Below, piece by piece: positions 49,232-59,138 of a DNA stretch of 64,000 nt. The DNA lies in contig OY757019.1 in NCBI GenBank assembly GCA_963580285.1, forward strand, positions 58,486,587 through 58,550,586, written 5' to 3'. The position numbers and the translations under genes are program-made. The notes under the pieces were generated by a model that made no database searches, was not told the DNA's origin, and worked only from the letters and a program-made list of their open reading frames with translations. Numbering within the stretch: position 1 is the first letter of the stretch; each line of letters starts with the position of its first letter. The DNA is from Lucinisca nassula. Lineage: Eukaryota > Mollusca > Bivalvia > Lucinida > Lucinidae.

Positions 49232-52200
49232 TTAGTTAAACGTATGCATTATAACTCTCATGAATTTACTTAGCCGGCTTAGTTTGACTGCATCAGTTAG
49301 ATGTAATAATTCTCTGAATTTTAGAATGTTAGGTGATCTGTAAAAAGACTGATCAATATATATGCGTCTTTCATTTCTAAAGAATGGACACTGCAATAAG
49401 TAATGGAATTCGTCCCCCAAATCGTTTCTTTCACACAACTGACATTTTCTCTCAGATAAATCTACATTATTCCATCGACCAGTTTCCACTGGCATTTTAT
49501 GGTTTGATGTTCGGAATTTAAACATTGTGAAAAGTAGGGTGCCGTTAAGAATAGTTGCGTAATTTTCGAGTTTAAGGTCTAGTTTAAACAAACTGTAGTT
49601 ACGTCCTTTTGACGAGTTTGACAGCGTTGCGTTCCAGTTTTGTAAAAATTGATCAAGGAGGTTTTGTTTAATTGTTTTGCTTGTTGATATTGGGATTGCT
49701 GGTGATTGATTTACCCATAAATCGCGCCTACCCGAAGTATTCAGTATGTTCTGGATATGGTTAATCAATTTAGAATTAATATTGTCAGAATTTAACATAA
49801 ATTGGTACATGCTATGGGACAATTTAGTGGTTTTCCCCGATAGAAGTTTTATCCAGAAGCTTACCATTCTATATTTTATTATTATATCAATTGGGTGTCT
49901 TCCTAACTCAGCATAAAGCATGTATTTTGGGGTACTTTTCCTACATTTCATAATTCTTCGAAGGAAGTCGGTGTGTACCCTTTCTATAATATCGGTGTTT
50001 TCATAACCCCATACCTCAGAAGAGTAAGTTAAAATGGGCAAAACCGTATTATCGAATAATTTTAATTGTAGATCAATCGGCAAATCTAGGTTAGTCGCTC
50101 TCATTAGAAGAAGTTGTACAGCCTTTTTTGCCGTTTCAGTTATATGCTTTCTAGCATTCAAAAAGCTGCCGGATTTTGATAAAATAACACCCAGGTACTT
50201 ATATCTATCAGAGATTTTGATAACCTGGTCACCAATTGTAAAAGAGAAATTATCTGGGCGTCCACAGTTAAAAATAACAATTTCTGTTTTATTAAAATTT
50301 ATATTTAGTTTCCACATAGTACAATATTCATTAAATTCATCAAGACATTTTTGAAAATTTTCTTTATTATTCGAAAAAATAACAGTATCATCCGCATACA
50401 GAAGTAATAATAGCTTAATGTACACTTGCAATTCGTGTGTGTCCAATTCAAGGTCCAGCGTTTCAATGCCGCCAGATAAAAGGAAATTCTCAAGGTCGTT
50501 TAGATATAAAGAAAACAACAGAGGGGAAAGATTTTCACCTTGCCGCACACCACATTGGCTAGCAAAAAAGGCTGAGGCCTCGCCATTAAATTTAACACTT
50601 GACTTAATATTTTCGTACATACTAAAAATAATTTGAAAGAATTTTCCGTTTATAGAATTGAAAAGCAGTTTTCTCCACAGGCCTATTCTCCAAACTGAGT
50701 CGAAGGCCTGGGAAAAATCTATAAACGCACAAAATAACTTTTGTTTCCTACTTTTTAGGATTTCAACTAGAGAGCTAATGACAAATATATGGTCATTTGT
50801 TGCGTACCCCTTTCTAAACCCAGCTTGATTTTCTAAAATTGTTTGGTTATTTTCTAAAAATGAAGTCAACCGCTTGTTCAAAATAGATGTGAAGAGTTTT
50901 CCAAGGCAACTTAATATCGTTATTGGCCTGTAGTTTTGAGGCATTTTTGAATCACCCTTATTTTTATAAATAGGTTTTATTGTGCCCTCTAACCATGCGT
51001 TGGGAATAACCCCGGAGTCAAAGACAAGATTAAATAATTTTTCGTAAACTGGTAGAAATATACCTTGGGTGGATTTGATATATTCATTTGATATCTTATC
51101 ATCACCAGATGCTTTACCATTTTTAAGATACTTTATATTTTGGGTAATTTCATCAACAGTAATTCTGCTATTCAATAGGTTATCAGGATATTCAATATTA
51201 GCATTGAATTCCTCATGGGGCTCATTACTTGTATTTATGTTTTTAAAATGTTCATAGAACTCTCCAATGGATGGTTGACTTTTTGTACTTTTAGGTTTAA
51301 GACTTTTCAAGTACTTCCAGTAATCTTTAGGGTTCTTGCTTTGCATAGCTCTTAGCTTATTAGTTTTATTGACTTTATGTATCCTTATATACTTATTCAT
51401 TGTCTGTTTATATGCAGTGCTTTTGCGTTTTAGATCATTCTTGGCTTGTGTAGATTTAGAAAAATTATAAGCATTTCGTGCACGGTGATATTTCTTCCTA
51501 GCTATTTTGCAAGCTGGGCCAAACCAAGGTTTATCTATGTTTCTCTTTGTGAAAGGTCTTTTATTTTGCTGTAGAGATTTAGAGGCTGTCTGGCAGAAAA
51601 TGTCAGCAATATTGAATGTTATGTCGTTAATTTCGTTCTTCACGAACTCCTGAGTATTTTCTAAGACATTAATATTATTTAGGCGATCCTGCAAATTTAA
51701 TATTCGGGTTTCATCAAGGCTATTTAAAAAAGCTTCTTTGGAGTTTTCAGACCACTTATAAGTATGTGTATCATTTTGACTAGTTAATTTTTCTTGTGGC
51801 AATTTATTGCAATTGATTGACCAGGATAATAACGCATGGCCATCAGAGAAAAGTGTATCAAGTTCCACTATTTCAAAATCATACAAAATTCCAAAACTTT
51901 CCGCAGTGGTTAATGTATAATCTATTACAGATTTTTCGCGAAAAGTCGTTGAGCCAATACATTTATCTTTGCCAAATCGGCCGTTGACTACAAAAAGATT
52001 ATTATTTTTGCAGATATCTATTAACCAGTACCCTAAATTGTTAGTTTTAGTGTCCTTCGATATTCTGTCTAGAGGAATACCAAACTTTTCAAGAATGTAA
52101 GTTTTGTCAAAAAAATTAACAGTATCTTCATCGAACTCAAACAAGTCAGAAACAAAACGGTCTAGCCTAGTGTAGTCATTTAAGCATGCAATTCTGGCAT

Positions 52201-52705
52201 TATAGTCACCTGTAATACAAACGTACTTATTATTACTGCACTGGGACATTATCTCATTCTCAAGAATTCCTATTTCGTCCTCATTACAAAACCTGGATTG
52301 CTCAGGGGGTATATAGATTGTACCCAACAGAACATTTTCATCTGTTTTTGTGATACATTTATCAATAGATAACCATAACACATAATCAGATTCAGTTTCT
52401 CGCACTTTGCAGTAACCCGAAATATCGTTTTTAACAAAAATAGCAAGCCCCCCTGATTTCCGATAATATTTCTGTTTTCGTGGCTGAGAAAAAAGAGTGA
52501 AATAAGGAAGCGAGACAATGTCCAAGTCATCCAGTTTAGTTTCTTGGAAGCAAACTATATTATAATTTTCGAAATAGTTTACAAAATCTGGATATAGCAG
52601 CCTTTGTTTCAGACCACAAACATTTAATGAAGAAATTTTCAAAGTATTAGGGAACCGATTTAAGTTTAAGTTGTCATTCATTACATTGCTATTTGTAGAC
52701 AGCAC
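49232..52705 (-). CDS. LINE ORF2: endonuclease and reverse transcriptase
   Basis: 1157 residues, uninterrupted. Residues about 20-295 form an apurinic-type endonuclease that nicks the target DNA: QET with E56, GDYNAR at 166-171, and SDGH at 287-290 with the catalytic histidine. The reverse transcriptase follows at about 520-850: GKASGDDKIS near 530, NYRPITIL near 591, the first catalytic aspartate D663 in FIDFSQAFD, GVRQGENLSPLLF near 719, and YADD at 770-773 with D772 and D773. Residues 380-470 are basic and lysine-rich. A zinc knuckle of the form C-x2-C-x9-H-x4-C sits at C1088-C1106, as in many LINEs. The product would copy the element RNA by target-primed reverse transcription. ORF2 starts 18 bp after the ORF1 stop, so translation probably depends on reinitiation or leaky scanning. 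No broken motif was found. The first in-frame ATG is used. Confidence 0.95.
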   Translation of the reverse strand: MLSTNSNVMNDNLNLNRFPNTLKISSLNVCGLKQRLLYPDFVNYFENYNIVCFQETKLDDLDIVSLPYFTLFSQPRKQKYYRKSGGLAIFVKNDISGYCKVRETESDYVLWLSIDKCITKTDENVLLGTIYIPPEQSRFCNEDEIGILENEIMSQCSNNKYVCITGDYNARIACLNDYTRLDRFVSDLFEFDEDTVNFFDKTYILEKFGIPLDRISKDTKTNNLGYWLIDICKNNNLFVVNGRFGKDKCIGSTTFREKSVIDYTLTTAESFGILYDFEIVELDTLFSDGHALLSWSINCNKLPQEKLTSQNDTHTYKWSENSKEAFLNSLDETRILNLQDRLNNINVLENTQEFVKNEINDITFNIADIFCQTASKSLQQNKRPFTKRNIDKPWFGPACKIARKKYHRARNAYNFSKSTQAKNDLKRKSTAYKQTMNKYIRIHKVNKTNKLRAMQSKNPKDYWKYLKSLKPKSTKSQPSIGEFYEHFKNINTSNEPHEEFNANIEYPDNLLNSRITVDEITQNIKYLKNGKASGDDKISNEYIKSTQGIFLPVYEKLFNLVFDSGVIPNAWLEGTIKPIYKNKGDSKMPQNYRPITILSCLGKLFTSILNKRLTSFLENNQTILENQAGFRKGYATNDHIFVISSLVEILKSRKQKLFCAFIDFSQAFDSVWRIGLWRKLLFNSINGKFFQIIFSMYENIKSSVKFNGEASAFFASQCGVRQGENLSPLLFSLYLNDLENFLLSGGIETLDLELDTHELQVYIKLLLLLYADDTVIFSNNKENFQKCLDEFNEYCTMWKLNINFNKTEIVIFNCGRPDNFSFTIGDQVIKISDRYKYLGVILSKSGSFLNARKHITETAKKAVQLLLMRATNLDLPIDLQLKLFDNTVLPILTYSSEVWGYENTDIIERVHTDFLRRIMKCRKSTPKYMLYAELGRHPIDIIIKYRMVSFWIKLLSGKTTKLSHSMYQFMLNSDNINSKLINHIQNILNTSGRRDLWVNQSPAIPISTSKTIKQNLLDQFLQNWNATLSNSSKGRNYSLFKLDLKLENYATILNGTLLFTMFKFRTSNHKMPVETGRWNNVDLSERKCQLCERNDLGDEFHYLLQCPFFRNERRIYIDQSFYRSPNILKFRELLHLTDAVKLSRLSKFMRVIMHTFN

Positions 52706-52723
52706 ATATTCTCCCGTTTGATC

Positions 52724-54298
52724 CTATGTTTGATGCATATCAGATTGGGAGTTATAAGACTGCTGAGTGTCATTGCTGTCAACTTGAGCACTGGCCTGAT
52801 TCGAAGTGGAGACCTGATTAGGTGACCTGACAGCTTCGGAGGACGTATTACAGCTCACGGATGCTCCTGTCAGAGACCCTCTTGACCTATGGCCAAATTC
52901 CCTAGTCGATCGCCTAGATGCAGATCGTACTTGGCGAGCTGGGCGTGTCAGAGATGCAGACTGTTTCCTTGCTGCTCCACCTACAGTCTGCTTTCGCGTT
53001 CTACTCCTGCCTCGAGTCGGCGCAATGGCCTCGTCCGCGTTATTAAAAACTGACGAGGGTTGGAGCTGTGGCGGCGGAGGTGGCAGGGATGGCGGGGGAG
53101 GCGACGAAGCATTGGAAATAAGAAGTGAGGGAGAATGCTGTTCTTCATCCATGGGGACATGTTTGTTGTTTTGTATTTCACTCGCAATATCACCTGGAGT
53201 GTTTACATTTTGATCGTCTGAGTGGTTTACTAAAGCAATATTTGTAAACTGAATATCACGTGCTTCGCCAGTCACACCACTACTTGCCAAACCGGTTGCC
53301 AAACTACTTTCAGTGTTTACAATTTTACTGGTTGGTTGGTTTTTCGGTATATTACTAACACGGCTGCCCTGTAAAATGGGGTACCAGTCGGGGAACGCGT
53401 CAACAACAACTTCTCGATTTACTAGGATCCTTGCAGGATAGCCGAGCGACACTTGCTTCCTTGGGTTAGCATCACGAATAGTCTTAAACTGCTGCCAAAG
53501 GGACTGCCGTGCTTTGGCTATCTCATTAGGGTAATCGCGACTAACCCCGAGGTCTGTACCTTTCAATAGAGATGATGCACGCAGAATGTCATCAATGTCG
53601 CAAAAATCTCTGAACGCCACAATAATTGGCCGTGTTTTATTCATATTATACCGGCCTAGTCGATGGGATCTTACAAGATACATGTCCCTGTCTATTTTCA
53701 GTTCAACACCTATGATTCTCCTTACCACATCGAAACAATTTTCACGCCTATTCTCAGGAACCCCCTTGAATAACAAGTTCATACGCCTGCTACGAGCTTC
53801 TAGGTCTAGTGACCTATATTCCAGTAATTTCAGTCTCTCATGCTGAGACCTCACAACATTTTCAATGGCAGTCACGCGGGATTTCACTTGCAAGACAGAG
53901 TCAATTTTCTTTTGTATTAATTCAATTCTGCTCTCATTCAGTGAAACTTTTGAAAGGATGAGGCTCAATTTTTCATCGCTGCTCAGACTGTCATAGTTTT
54001 CAGTAGAGAGCCCTTCTGAATCATAACCATCATACTGATCAGCCCCACTTTGGCCGCTACTACTTATTCTCTGCCGTTTAGATTGTTTTCCACGCATGAT
54101 AATAAAGTCATCATCATTGTCCGAAGTGCACGAGGTCATGTCAAAATGGCCATCTTGGCCGCCATCTTGGACGCTATCATCGTCCCTTTCACCGAGGACA
54201 GCAAAGAAGTTATTATCATAGCGTTTATACCTAGTTGAAGCATCTGAGTTTAATCCACGACCGCCTCTGGTCCTTATTCCACGCCCAGAACTGAACAT
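52724..54298 (-). CDS. LINE ORF1: RNA-binding protein
   Basis: The full open frame starts at 54535, but its first 79 codons run through the flanking SINE3 piece and hydrophobic, non-conserved sequence. I choose the ATG at 54298 (MFSSGRGIRTRGGRG), giving 524 residues. Order: basic GR-rich N terminus, acidic middle, a coiled coil (LSLILSKVSLNESRIELIQ and following heptads, ending LEYRSLDLEARSRR), then an RRM-like domain of the L1-ORF1 (Transposase_22-like) type: NLLFKGVPENRRENCFDVVR, VRSHRLGR, RPIIVAFRDF. A C-terminal part contains KGTDLGVSRDYPNEI, RQSLW and a RILVN strand. A tail follows with a proline run (SPPPPSLPPPPPQLQP) and a basic RS-rich segment. Such proteins trimerise and package LINE RNA as nucleic-acid chaperones. 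Confidence 0.88.
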   Translation of the reverse strand: MFSSGRGIRTRGGRGLNSDASTRYKRYDNNFFAVLGERDDDSVQDGGQDGHFDMTSCTSDNDDDFIIMRGKQSKRQRISSSGQSGADQYDGYDSEGLSTENYDSLSSDEKLSLILSKVSLNESRIELIQKKIDSVLQVKSRVTAIENVVRSQHERLKLLEYRSLDLEARSRRMNLLFKGVPENRRENCFDVVRRIIGVELKIDRDMYLVRSHRLGRYNMNKTRPIIVAFRDFCDIDDILRASSLLKGTDLGVSRDYPNEIAKARQSLWQQFKTIRDANPRKQVSLGYPARILVNREVVVDAFPDWYPILQGSRVSNIPKNQPTSKIVNTESSLATGLASSGVTGEARDIQFTNIALVNHSDDQNVNTPGDIASEIQNNKHVPMDEEQHSPSLLISNASSPPPPSLPPPPPQLQPSSVFNNADEAIAPTRGRSRTRKQTVGGAARKQSASLTRPARQVRSASRRSTREFGHRSRGSLTGASVSCNTSSEAVRSPNQVSTSNQASAQVDSNDTQQSYNSQSDMHQT

Positions 54299-54387
54299 TT
54301 TGCCAGAATAAACACTTAGTAGAAAATAAACACAGAAAATAGTCACTGCAAAACTAAATGCGTGTACCACATAGCTACCCATCACGG

Positions 54388-54546
54388 TATGCGCGCTCGG
54401 GTTACATGTGAGACGCAAAGTTCTGCAAAGGAAGGTCATGTGGTTTTTCAACGGGTACTCCGGTTTTCGCCCACCTCTGCTTAACCATCGGCTCGATATA
54501 TGTGAAATAATCTTGAAAGGGCCGTAAAACCACAAAAAAACACTTA
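54388..54546 (+). mobile_element. SINE3 copy, head lost at the LINE junction
   Basis: GCGCTCGGGTTACATGTGAG, GCAAAGGAAGGTCATGTGG, CTCCGGTTTTCGCCCACCTC and GGGCCGTAAAACCACAAA. The tRNA-like head is missing exactly where the LINE begins and is not found beyond the LINE tail. Confidence 0.78.
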
Positions 54547-55024
54547 ACGTAAGATATCATATTTCCTTATAAGTGCTATATTTCTCATTGACCATATATG
54601 AAACTAAACTCCGTTCAGAAAATCTGAATCATCGATTTTTTCGTCTCTTCCATTTAATACTCATTTTCGCCCATACATCACTATGGGAAAGTTTTAGACC
54701 TGACTCTCCGCCGACTTCTCCAGCAAGTCGTATGCCTCTGCGACGGTCAGGAAAGGCTGTCATTATCTGGAGAAAATTGCAAAACAAAGAAATGAGACCA
54801 CAGACTAAGTCCATTTGATGATGATCGTCAGGTGAAATAATAAATATTCAAATCCATGTGATGCACTTTATAAATAGTTATGCTATTACGACACACCTTA
54901 CATTCGAATGGCTGGATAGAAGCTCACTAGGAACGGGGAGCCACTAGCGCGATGTGCTGTCAACAGGTCACTGTGTTAAAGTTTATTTTCGGGCAAAAAT
55001 TCTACACAAGTAGTTCCGGGTTGT
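54547..55024. other. Intergenic DNA, no feature recognised
   Basis: Frames of 61 and 81 codons overlap on opposite strands; neither shows a known motif. Confidence 0.4.
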
Positions 55025-55318
55025 TGCTTGATTGTGGTTTAACGTCCCCGTCAACACTGTATAGGTCATTTTGGAGACGTTGCTTCCATTTTGGGGGGAC
55101 TTTTACCCGACATTGAGATGAAATGTCATCTCAAGTCCTGTCGTCCAAAGAAACCAATAGAGTTTATGAGCATGGACGGTCCGAATCGCACCGCTTTGCC
55201 TGTGCAGGCTTAGATCCTCTAAGCGGTTTACCAGTACTCGTGTGCGGTCGGATTCAGCTCTGCGTGGACGCATCATGCAGTCCATCTATTTATTCAAGCC
55301 CCGATGGGCGGGGCCATG
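55025..55318 (-). mobile_element. SINE1 copy i, best minus copy
   Basis: GGTTTAACGTCCCCGTCAAC, GAGATGAAATGTCATCTCAA hairpin, GCAGGCTTAGATCCTCTAAG, GCGTGGACGCATCATGCAG, CAAGCCCCGATGGGCGGGGC. Intact at the insertion-prone palindrome. Confidence 0.85.
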
Positions 55319-55603
55319 TTGCGAGGAAATAGTTCTTCAATTATATGTTCAGTTGGTGAATATGAATTATAGTTATAATATTTAATCATATGCTACATGC
55401 TGTAAATAGTCATTGGACTATGTTTCTTGCAGAATGACCACGCGCATGAATACGCGAAAGTTCAAATATATTTTGTAGTCGATTACCCTTTTTGTCCAAT
55501 AGTATTGATTACGCGCATCATGCAATACACGAAATTTCGAAGAAATTGTCCGGTTTGATACATTTTCACCCCTAAAATGGAGACTTGAATCTTTCTTCCA
55601 GAA
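55319..55603. other. Short intergenic stretch
   Basis: No feature recognised. Confidence 0.35.
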
Positions 55604-55660
55604 GCCTCCGTGGTGTAGTGGTTATGCTACTCGCCTTGTAAACCAGGGATCGCAAACGAC
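55604..55660 (+). mobile_element. SINE4 head fragment
   Basis: GCCTCCGTGGTGTAGTGGTT (A box), CTACTCGCCTTGTAAACCAG, GGGATCGCAAACGACC. It stops before the body. The tRNA-like fold is incomplete, so it is not called as a tRNA. Confidence 0.7.
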
Positions 55661-55814
55661 CATGATTTAGATCTGCGTCAAAATGGTTGATATATCCGTG
55701 AAAGGGACATATGCCTGTTAATATAAATATTACATGTATTACTAAAACTTGGGAGAAAAGAGAGAAGAGACAGTAGAGGAGATGAAGGTGAGGGACAGAG
55801 GAGGAAGAGAGATG

Positions 55815-55905
55815 GGGTGTGTGGTTTCCACGTCTCGTAAACCTCTGTATGTGGTTATTGGAGTGTGTTATCTTCCACATTGTCCTTGGTGCGCTGTGAT
55901 CGTTA
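55815..55905 (+). repeat. Short repeat shared with 56935-57045
   Basis: GGGGTGTGTGGTTTCCACGT, CTCGTAAACCTCTGTATGTG, GGAGTGTGTTATCTTC and TCCTTGGTGCGCTGTGATC. Family unknown. Confidence 0.6.
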
Positions 55906-56015
55906 GAATGAGGCGGTTATAATGAGCACTTACAACATTTGCTTTAAGTATAGATAAGATTAGTATTACAAATTATCATCAGAAAATTGAACATTTTGGA
56001 GATACCATCGTAATG
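55895..56015 (+). repeat. Hairpin-MITE type B right half
   Basis: GAATGAGGCGGTTATAATGA, ACTTACAACATTTGCTTTAA, TTATCATCAGAAAATTGAAC and ATCGTAATG. Confidence 0.6.
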
Positions 56016-56934
56016 TCTGTATTAAATGGTGTTACAGGGATGTCCCGTTCGCGGATATATAAACGCGACGGGTATTGACGCAGATTTAAATCATGGTGGT
56101 TTGCAATGTTATCTATCTAGTATATTGCTTAATGAGCTACCTTTGAGACCACAAAAGAAGAATTGACTGTTTTACATAAAAAGGTCAAGTATGAAATTGA
56201 AGTTTTGACCTGTTCACAATCCATTTTTATGTTAACTGAAGAGTCGTAACTGAATAATAAAGAGACATTAAAATTTGAAGAAGTAGGCCAATGTGTCTGT
56301 CTGCAAAAAAGAAAAAAGAAAAAAAATCTTTACGTGACGTCAAAGAAATTTCGTGAAAGTATCTACTAATTCATGTCCTCGAAAGCAAAAATCCCATAGA
56401 CCTAATGTATTTTGACGTTTGCAAGAAAATTATGAATATTACTTTTGCTCATCTAATTTTGGTTTAACTGGCATAGTTAGAAACGTTAATGATCAATGCA
56501 ATAGATATTTCTTGAGAATTGTAGCATTGGAACAGCAACTATCTAAACCTGATTAACAATTTTTTATCCTCAATTTTGGCGACGTCAATGGAAAAATGAA
56601 TTTATCGCAAATTGCATTATTTTAAAACTGTTGTTTTTTTTATAAAGAATGATCACAGAAAAAAAAGAACAAAGATTGTTTATGTCCTAGTTAATTTAGT
56701 TTTTCAATCAGACCAGTTTCACTAACATCAGATGAGCAAAAAAAATATAATTAATTTTCTCGCAAACATCAAATTACAATGAAATCTATGTAATTTTGCT
56801 TTCGAGGACATGGCATATAGGTGTAGGTGTTTTCACATTATGCTAACTGGTACCACTATATGCGACGAAGAGGTTTTCGCGAGGGCACAAGTATTTGGAT
56901 GTTCCTATCAAACATTTTGGAGGCTGAGGGGTGG
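56016..56934. other. AT-rich intergenic DNA, no gene recognised
   Basis: A-rich tracts at 56305-56325 and T-rich tracts near 56630. A 163-codon frame from 56810 is mostly a T-rich low-complexity reading of the downstream tract. Confidence 0.45.
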
Positions 56935-57045
56935 GGTGTGTGGCTACAGACCTTGCTTTCCATGTCTCGTAAACCACTATATGTGGTTGTTGGAGTGTGT
57001 GTTCTCTTTCAAATTGTGTCCTTGGTGCGCTGTGATCTTTGTGAT
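56935..57045 (+). repeat. Short repeat shared with 55815-55905
   Basis: GGGGTGTGTGGCTACAGACC, GTCTCGTAAACCACTATATG, GGTTGTTGGAGTGTGTG and TCCTTGGTGCGCTGTGATC, about 1.1 kb from its partner and in the same orientation. Confidence 0.6.
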
Positions 57046-57054
57046 CTCTGACTG

Positions 57055-57175
57055 TAACGTTTCTTGTTTTTTTTTGTTTTTTTTTTTTTTTTTTTGTTTT
57101 TTTGTTGTTTTTCTTTTTTGTCTTTTTTGCTGGCGATTTCAAAGCCCAGGTTACAAATCTTTTTTTTTTTTTTCA
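57055..57175 (+). repeat. Poly-T-rich tract
   Basis: About 120 bp dominated by T runs with G and C interruptions (57066-57123 and 57158-57173). Confidence 0.85.
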
Positions 57176-57179
57176 TTCC

Positions 57180-57680
57180 TAACTCACTTGAGCATAATTA
57201 GAATCCTGCTCCTGAAAGTTGTCCTGCTCATAGATTTTAAAATACCAACAAATGTTGGCATTTTAAAATCTATGAGCAGGAGAAATGACATTCTGTGCTG
57301 ATCTAATGAGGAAAATTGATTGTTTGTATTTTAATAGTTTGTTTGTTTGAATTGAGGTTTAACATCTCCGTCCCTGTCAACATTATTAAGGTCATTTTGG
57401 AGACGTTGCTTCCAAATGTGTGGGCTTTTACTCGACATTGAGATAAAATGACATCTCAAACTCTGCCATCCAATGAAAGCAAAAGGCTCATATGCACTCA
57501 CATCACTATGCCTGGGCAGGCAAAGTCCTTCTAGGCGGTTTACCAGTACTCATGTGTGGCCAGTTTCAGCTCTGCGTGGAAGCAGCATGCAGCCTAGCAA
57601 CGATGGGCAGGTATTTTAATAGTTATAAACATTACAAATTTCATGCTCAGCTGAGATGAGCATGAAAATAAGTTTTATAT
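57180..57680. repeat. CTCACTTGAGCA hairpin repeat split by SINE1
   Basis: Left part 57180-57334 with hairpin CATAGATTTTAAAATACCAA/TTGGCATTTTAAAATCTATG; right part 57600-57680 with TTCATGCTCAGCTGAGATGAG. Same family as 25862-26015. Confidence 0.7.
57335..57615 (-). mobile_element. SINE1 copy j with target-site duplication
   Basis: The insert is bordered by GTATTTTAATAGTT on both sides (about 57325 and 57611), a 14-bp target-site duplication that supports LINE-type target-primed insertion. The head is shortened (AACGATGGGCAG) and the TGAATTGAGGTTTAACATC 3' end faces left. Confidence 0.85.
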
Positions 57681-57920
57681 CTTTGGGGCCAGGTCTCAAA
57701 GCCAGAAAATCGACGATTGGCATGACCAGTTCCGCTTACTGTAGCCATACTAATACTTTCACACACGAGTTTCTGAGAGGTACCCGTCTATCTTTGAATT
57801 TGGGCATGTCGACCCATTCTTGTTATTTTGAAAGTTTAGTCAAAATCAATATCACGATAACAAACGGCGCAGATCCTGATGAGATGGCTCATTTCTGGAT
57901 CTATACTGTCCGCAGATGTA
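57681..57920. other. Short intergenic stretch
   Basis: A 94-codon frame starting at 57656 runs through it into the next MITE; no domain recognised. Confidence 0.35.
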
Positions 57921-58318
57921 CAGTGAAATTCCGCTATTAAGACCACCAAAATTAAGGCTATAGTAAAATTCCTATATAAAGCCCACCTTTGGGACTGGTC
58001 AAAAGTGGTCGATCAGACCACTTTTGAACAGTACCTAAGGTGGTATGTTACAAGAGGGCGCAGGGTTAGGAAAAAGAAAAAAAAATAACTAAAACCTGTT
58101 AAATATGCTTTTAAAAGAAAAAAAATAGTCTAAAATTTAGGTGGTCTTACTGTAATTCTGCTTTAAAACGCTTATTTAGTAGGTTGCAGTTATTCTTTCT
58201 TTGTGTTTTCTACATACAGTTTCCTCTGGTCAGAGACCACCTTTGGGTTTGTTTAAAAGTGTTCTTAAAGGCCACTTTTCAACGATCCCAATGTTTGGTC
58301 TTAATATAGGAATTTTAT
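57921..58318. mobile_element. GACCACC-type TIR MITE, extended
   Basis: CAGTGAAATTCCGCTATTAAG start after TA; two internal hairpins (57990-58045 and 58235-58300) with GACCACTTTTGAACAGT and GACCACCTTTGGGTTTG. The right end is degraded at TATAGGAATTTTA. It may be two copies in tandem. Confidence 0.7.
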
Positions 58319-58324
58319 TTTATC

Positions 58325-58577
58325 TGTTTGTTTGTTTGTTTGAATTTTAGCTTTTACTTCCCCGTCAACACTATTTAGGTCATTTTACAAGACACTGAGA
58401 TGAAATGACCTCTCAATCCCTGCCGCCCAAACAAACCAAAAGGATTAATATGTCTAACATCACTTTGCCTGGGCAGGCTTAGACCCCTAAGCGGATTACC
58501 AATACTCATGCTTTCAGCTATGTGTGGAAGTATCATGCAGTCCAATCTATTTCTTCAAGCCCCGATGGGCGGGGGCG
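58325..58577 (-). mobile_element. SINE1 copy k
   Basis: GTTTGTTTGTTTGTTTGAAT tail complement, CCCCGTCAACACTATTTAGG, GGCAGGCTTAGACCCCTAAG palindrome intact, CAAGCCCCGATGGGCGGGGG head. Confidence 0.83.
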
Positions 58578-59138
58578 AATTTACTCTATCGTACAGGGTT
58601 AATTGGGTTAACGACATACTTGTCGGTGTTTGTGAAGCCTTTGCCGCGGAAGTGGAAACAACTAAGAGCCAATTTAAAGCGATAGACACCCATGTTACCC
58701 AGGTAAAGACACCCTTTGATGAAAAGAATCTGTTTAAAGATGCCCTCTTTCATTGCCTATTACCACCTGTATTATTGATGTTAAATGAAAGATAGAATAA
58801 CTATTAAGAGCTAAAAGTGGCCATTTGTAAATGTGCAACAAAGACATTATCTTGGGTAAGTCAAACAAGGATGACAATGATTTTCAAAAGCCTTTCGATA
58901 GCCATGAACCTGAAATCAAACCAATATTGTCAAACACTTACAATAACTTTACTGATCATAACGAGACGGACCCCTTTGATTTCACGGATAATTATGTTTG
59001 CCCTTTACTTGGTTGGACAAAGCTCTGATTGGGTAAATTTGTTGTCAAGCGGGAACGGGGGTGGATTCAGAATAGAGCTGAACAGAACGGAACTTTATTG
59101 ATTTATACTGCATACAGTTTCTGGACGGTGTAAATATA
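58578..59138 (+). other. Possible eroded coding sequence, unassigned
   Basis: Two frames here look more protein-like than the rest of the intergenic DNA: the later part of the 95-codon frame at 58508-58795, and 58831-59028 (65 codons, acidic, with NETDPFDFTDNYVCPLLGW). A donor-like GGTAAGT lies at 58853. I recognise no family. They may belong to an old element or a host exon, but nothing here proves either. Confidence 0.25.

Larger units (their letters stand above)
49141..54385 (-). mobile_element. Intact two-ORF LINE retrotransposon
   Basis: About 5.2 kb on the minus strand: short 5' untranslated region (54385-54299), ORF1, an 18-bp gap, ORF2, a short 3' untranslated region and an ATT/AAT-rich tail (49141-49195) where the element meets SINE1 copy h. 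Both frames are open along their full length, so this copy may still be capable of moving. An apurinic-type endonuclease, no RNase H domain that I can see, and a CCHC knuckle near the C terminus place it in the APE-type LINEs; I cannot assign the clade. The exact 5' boundary is taken from the start of the flanking SINE3 piece at 54388. Confidence 0.88.

Noticed and set aside
56810..57301. 163-codon frame
   Set aside because: Its second half is a phenylalanine-rich reading of a poly-T tract, and the complementary frame reads as polylysine.
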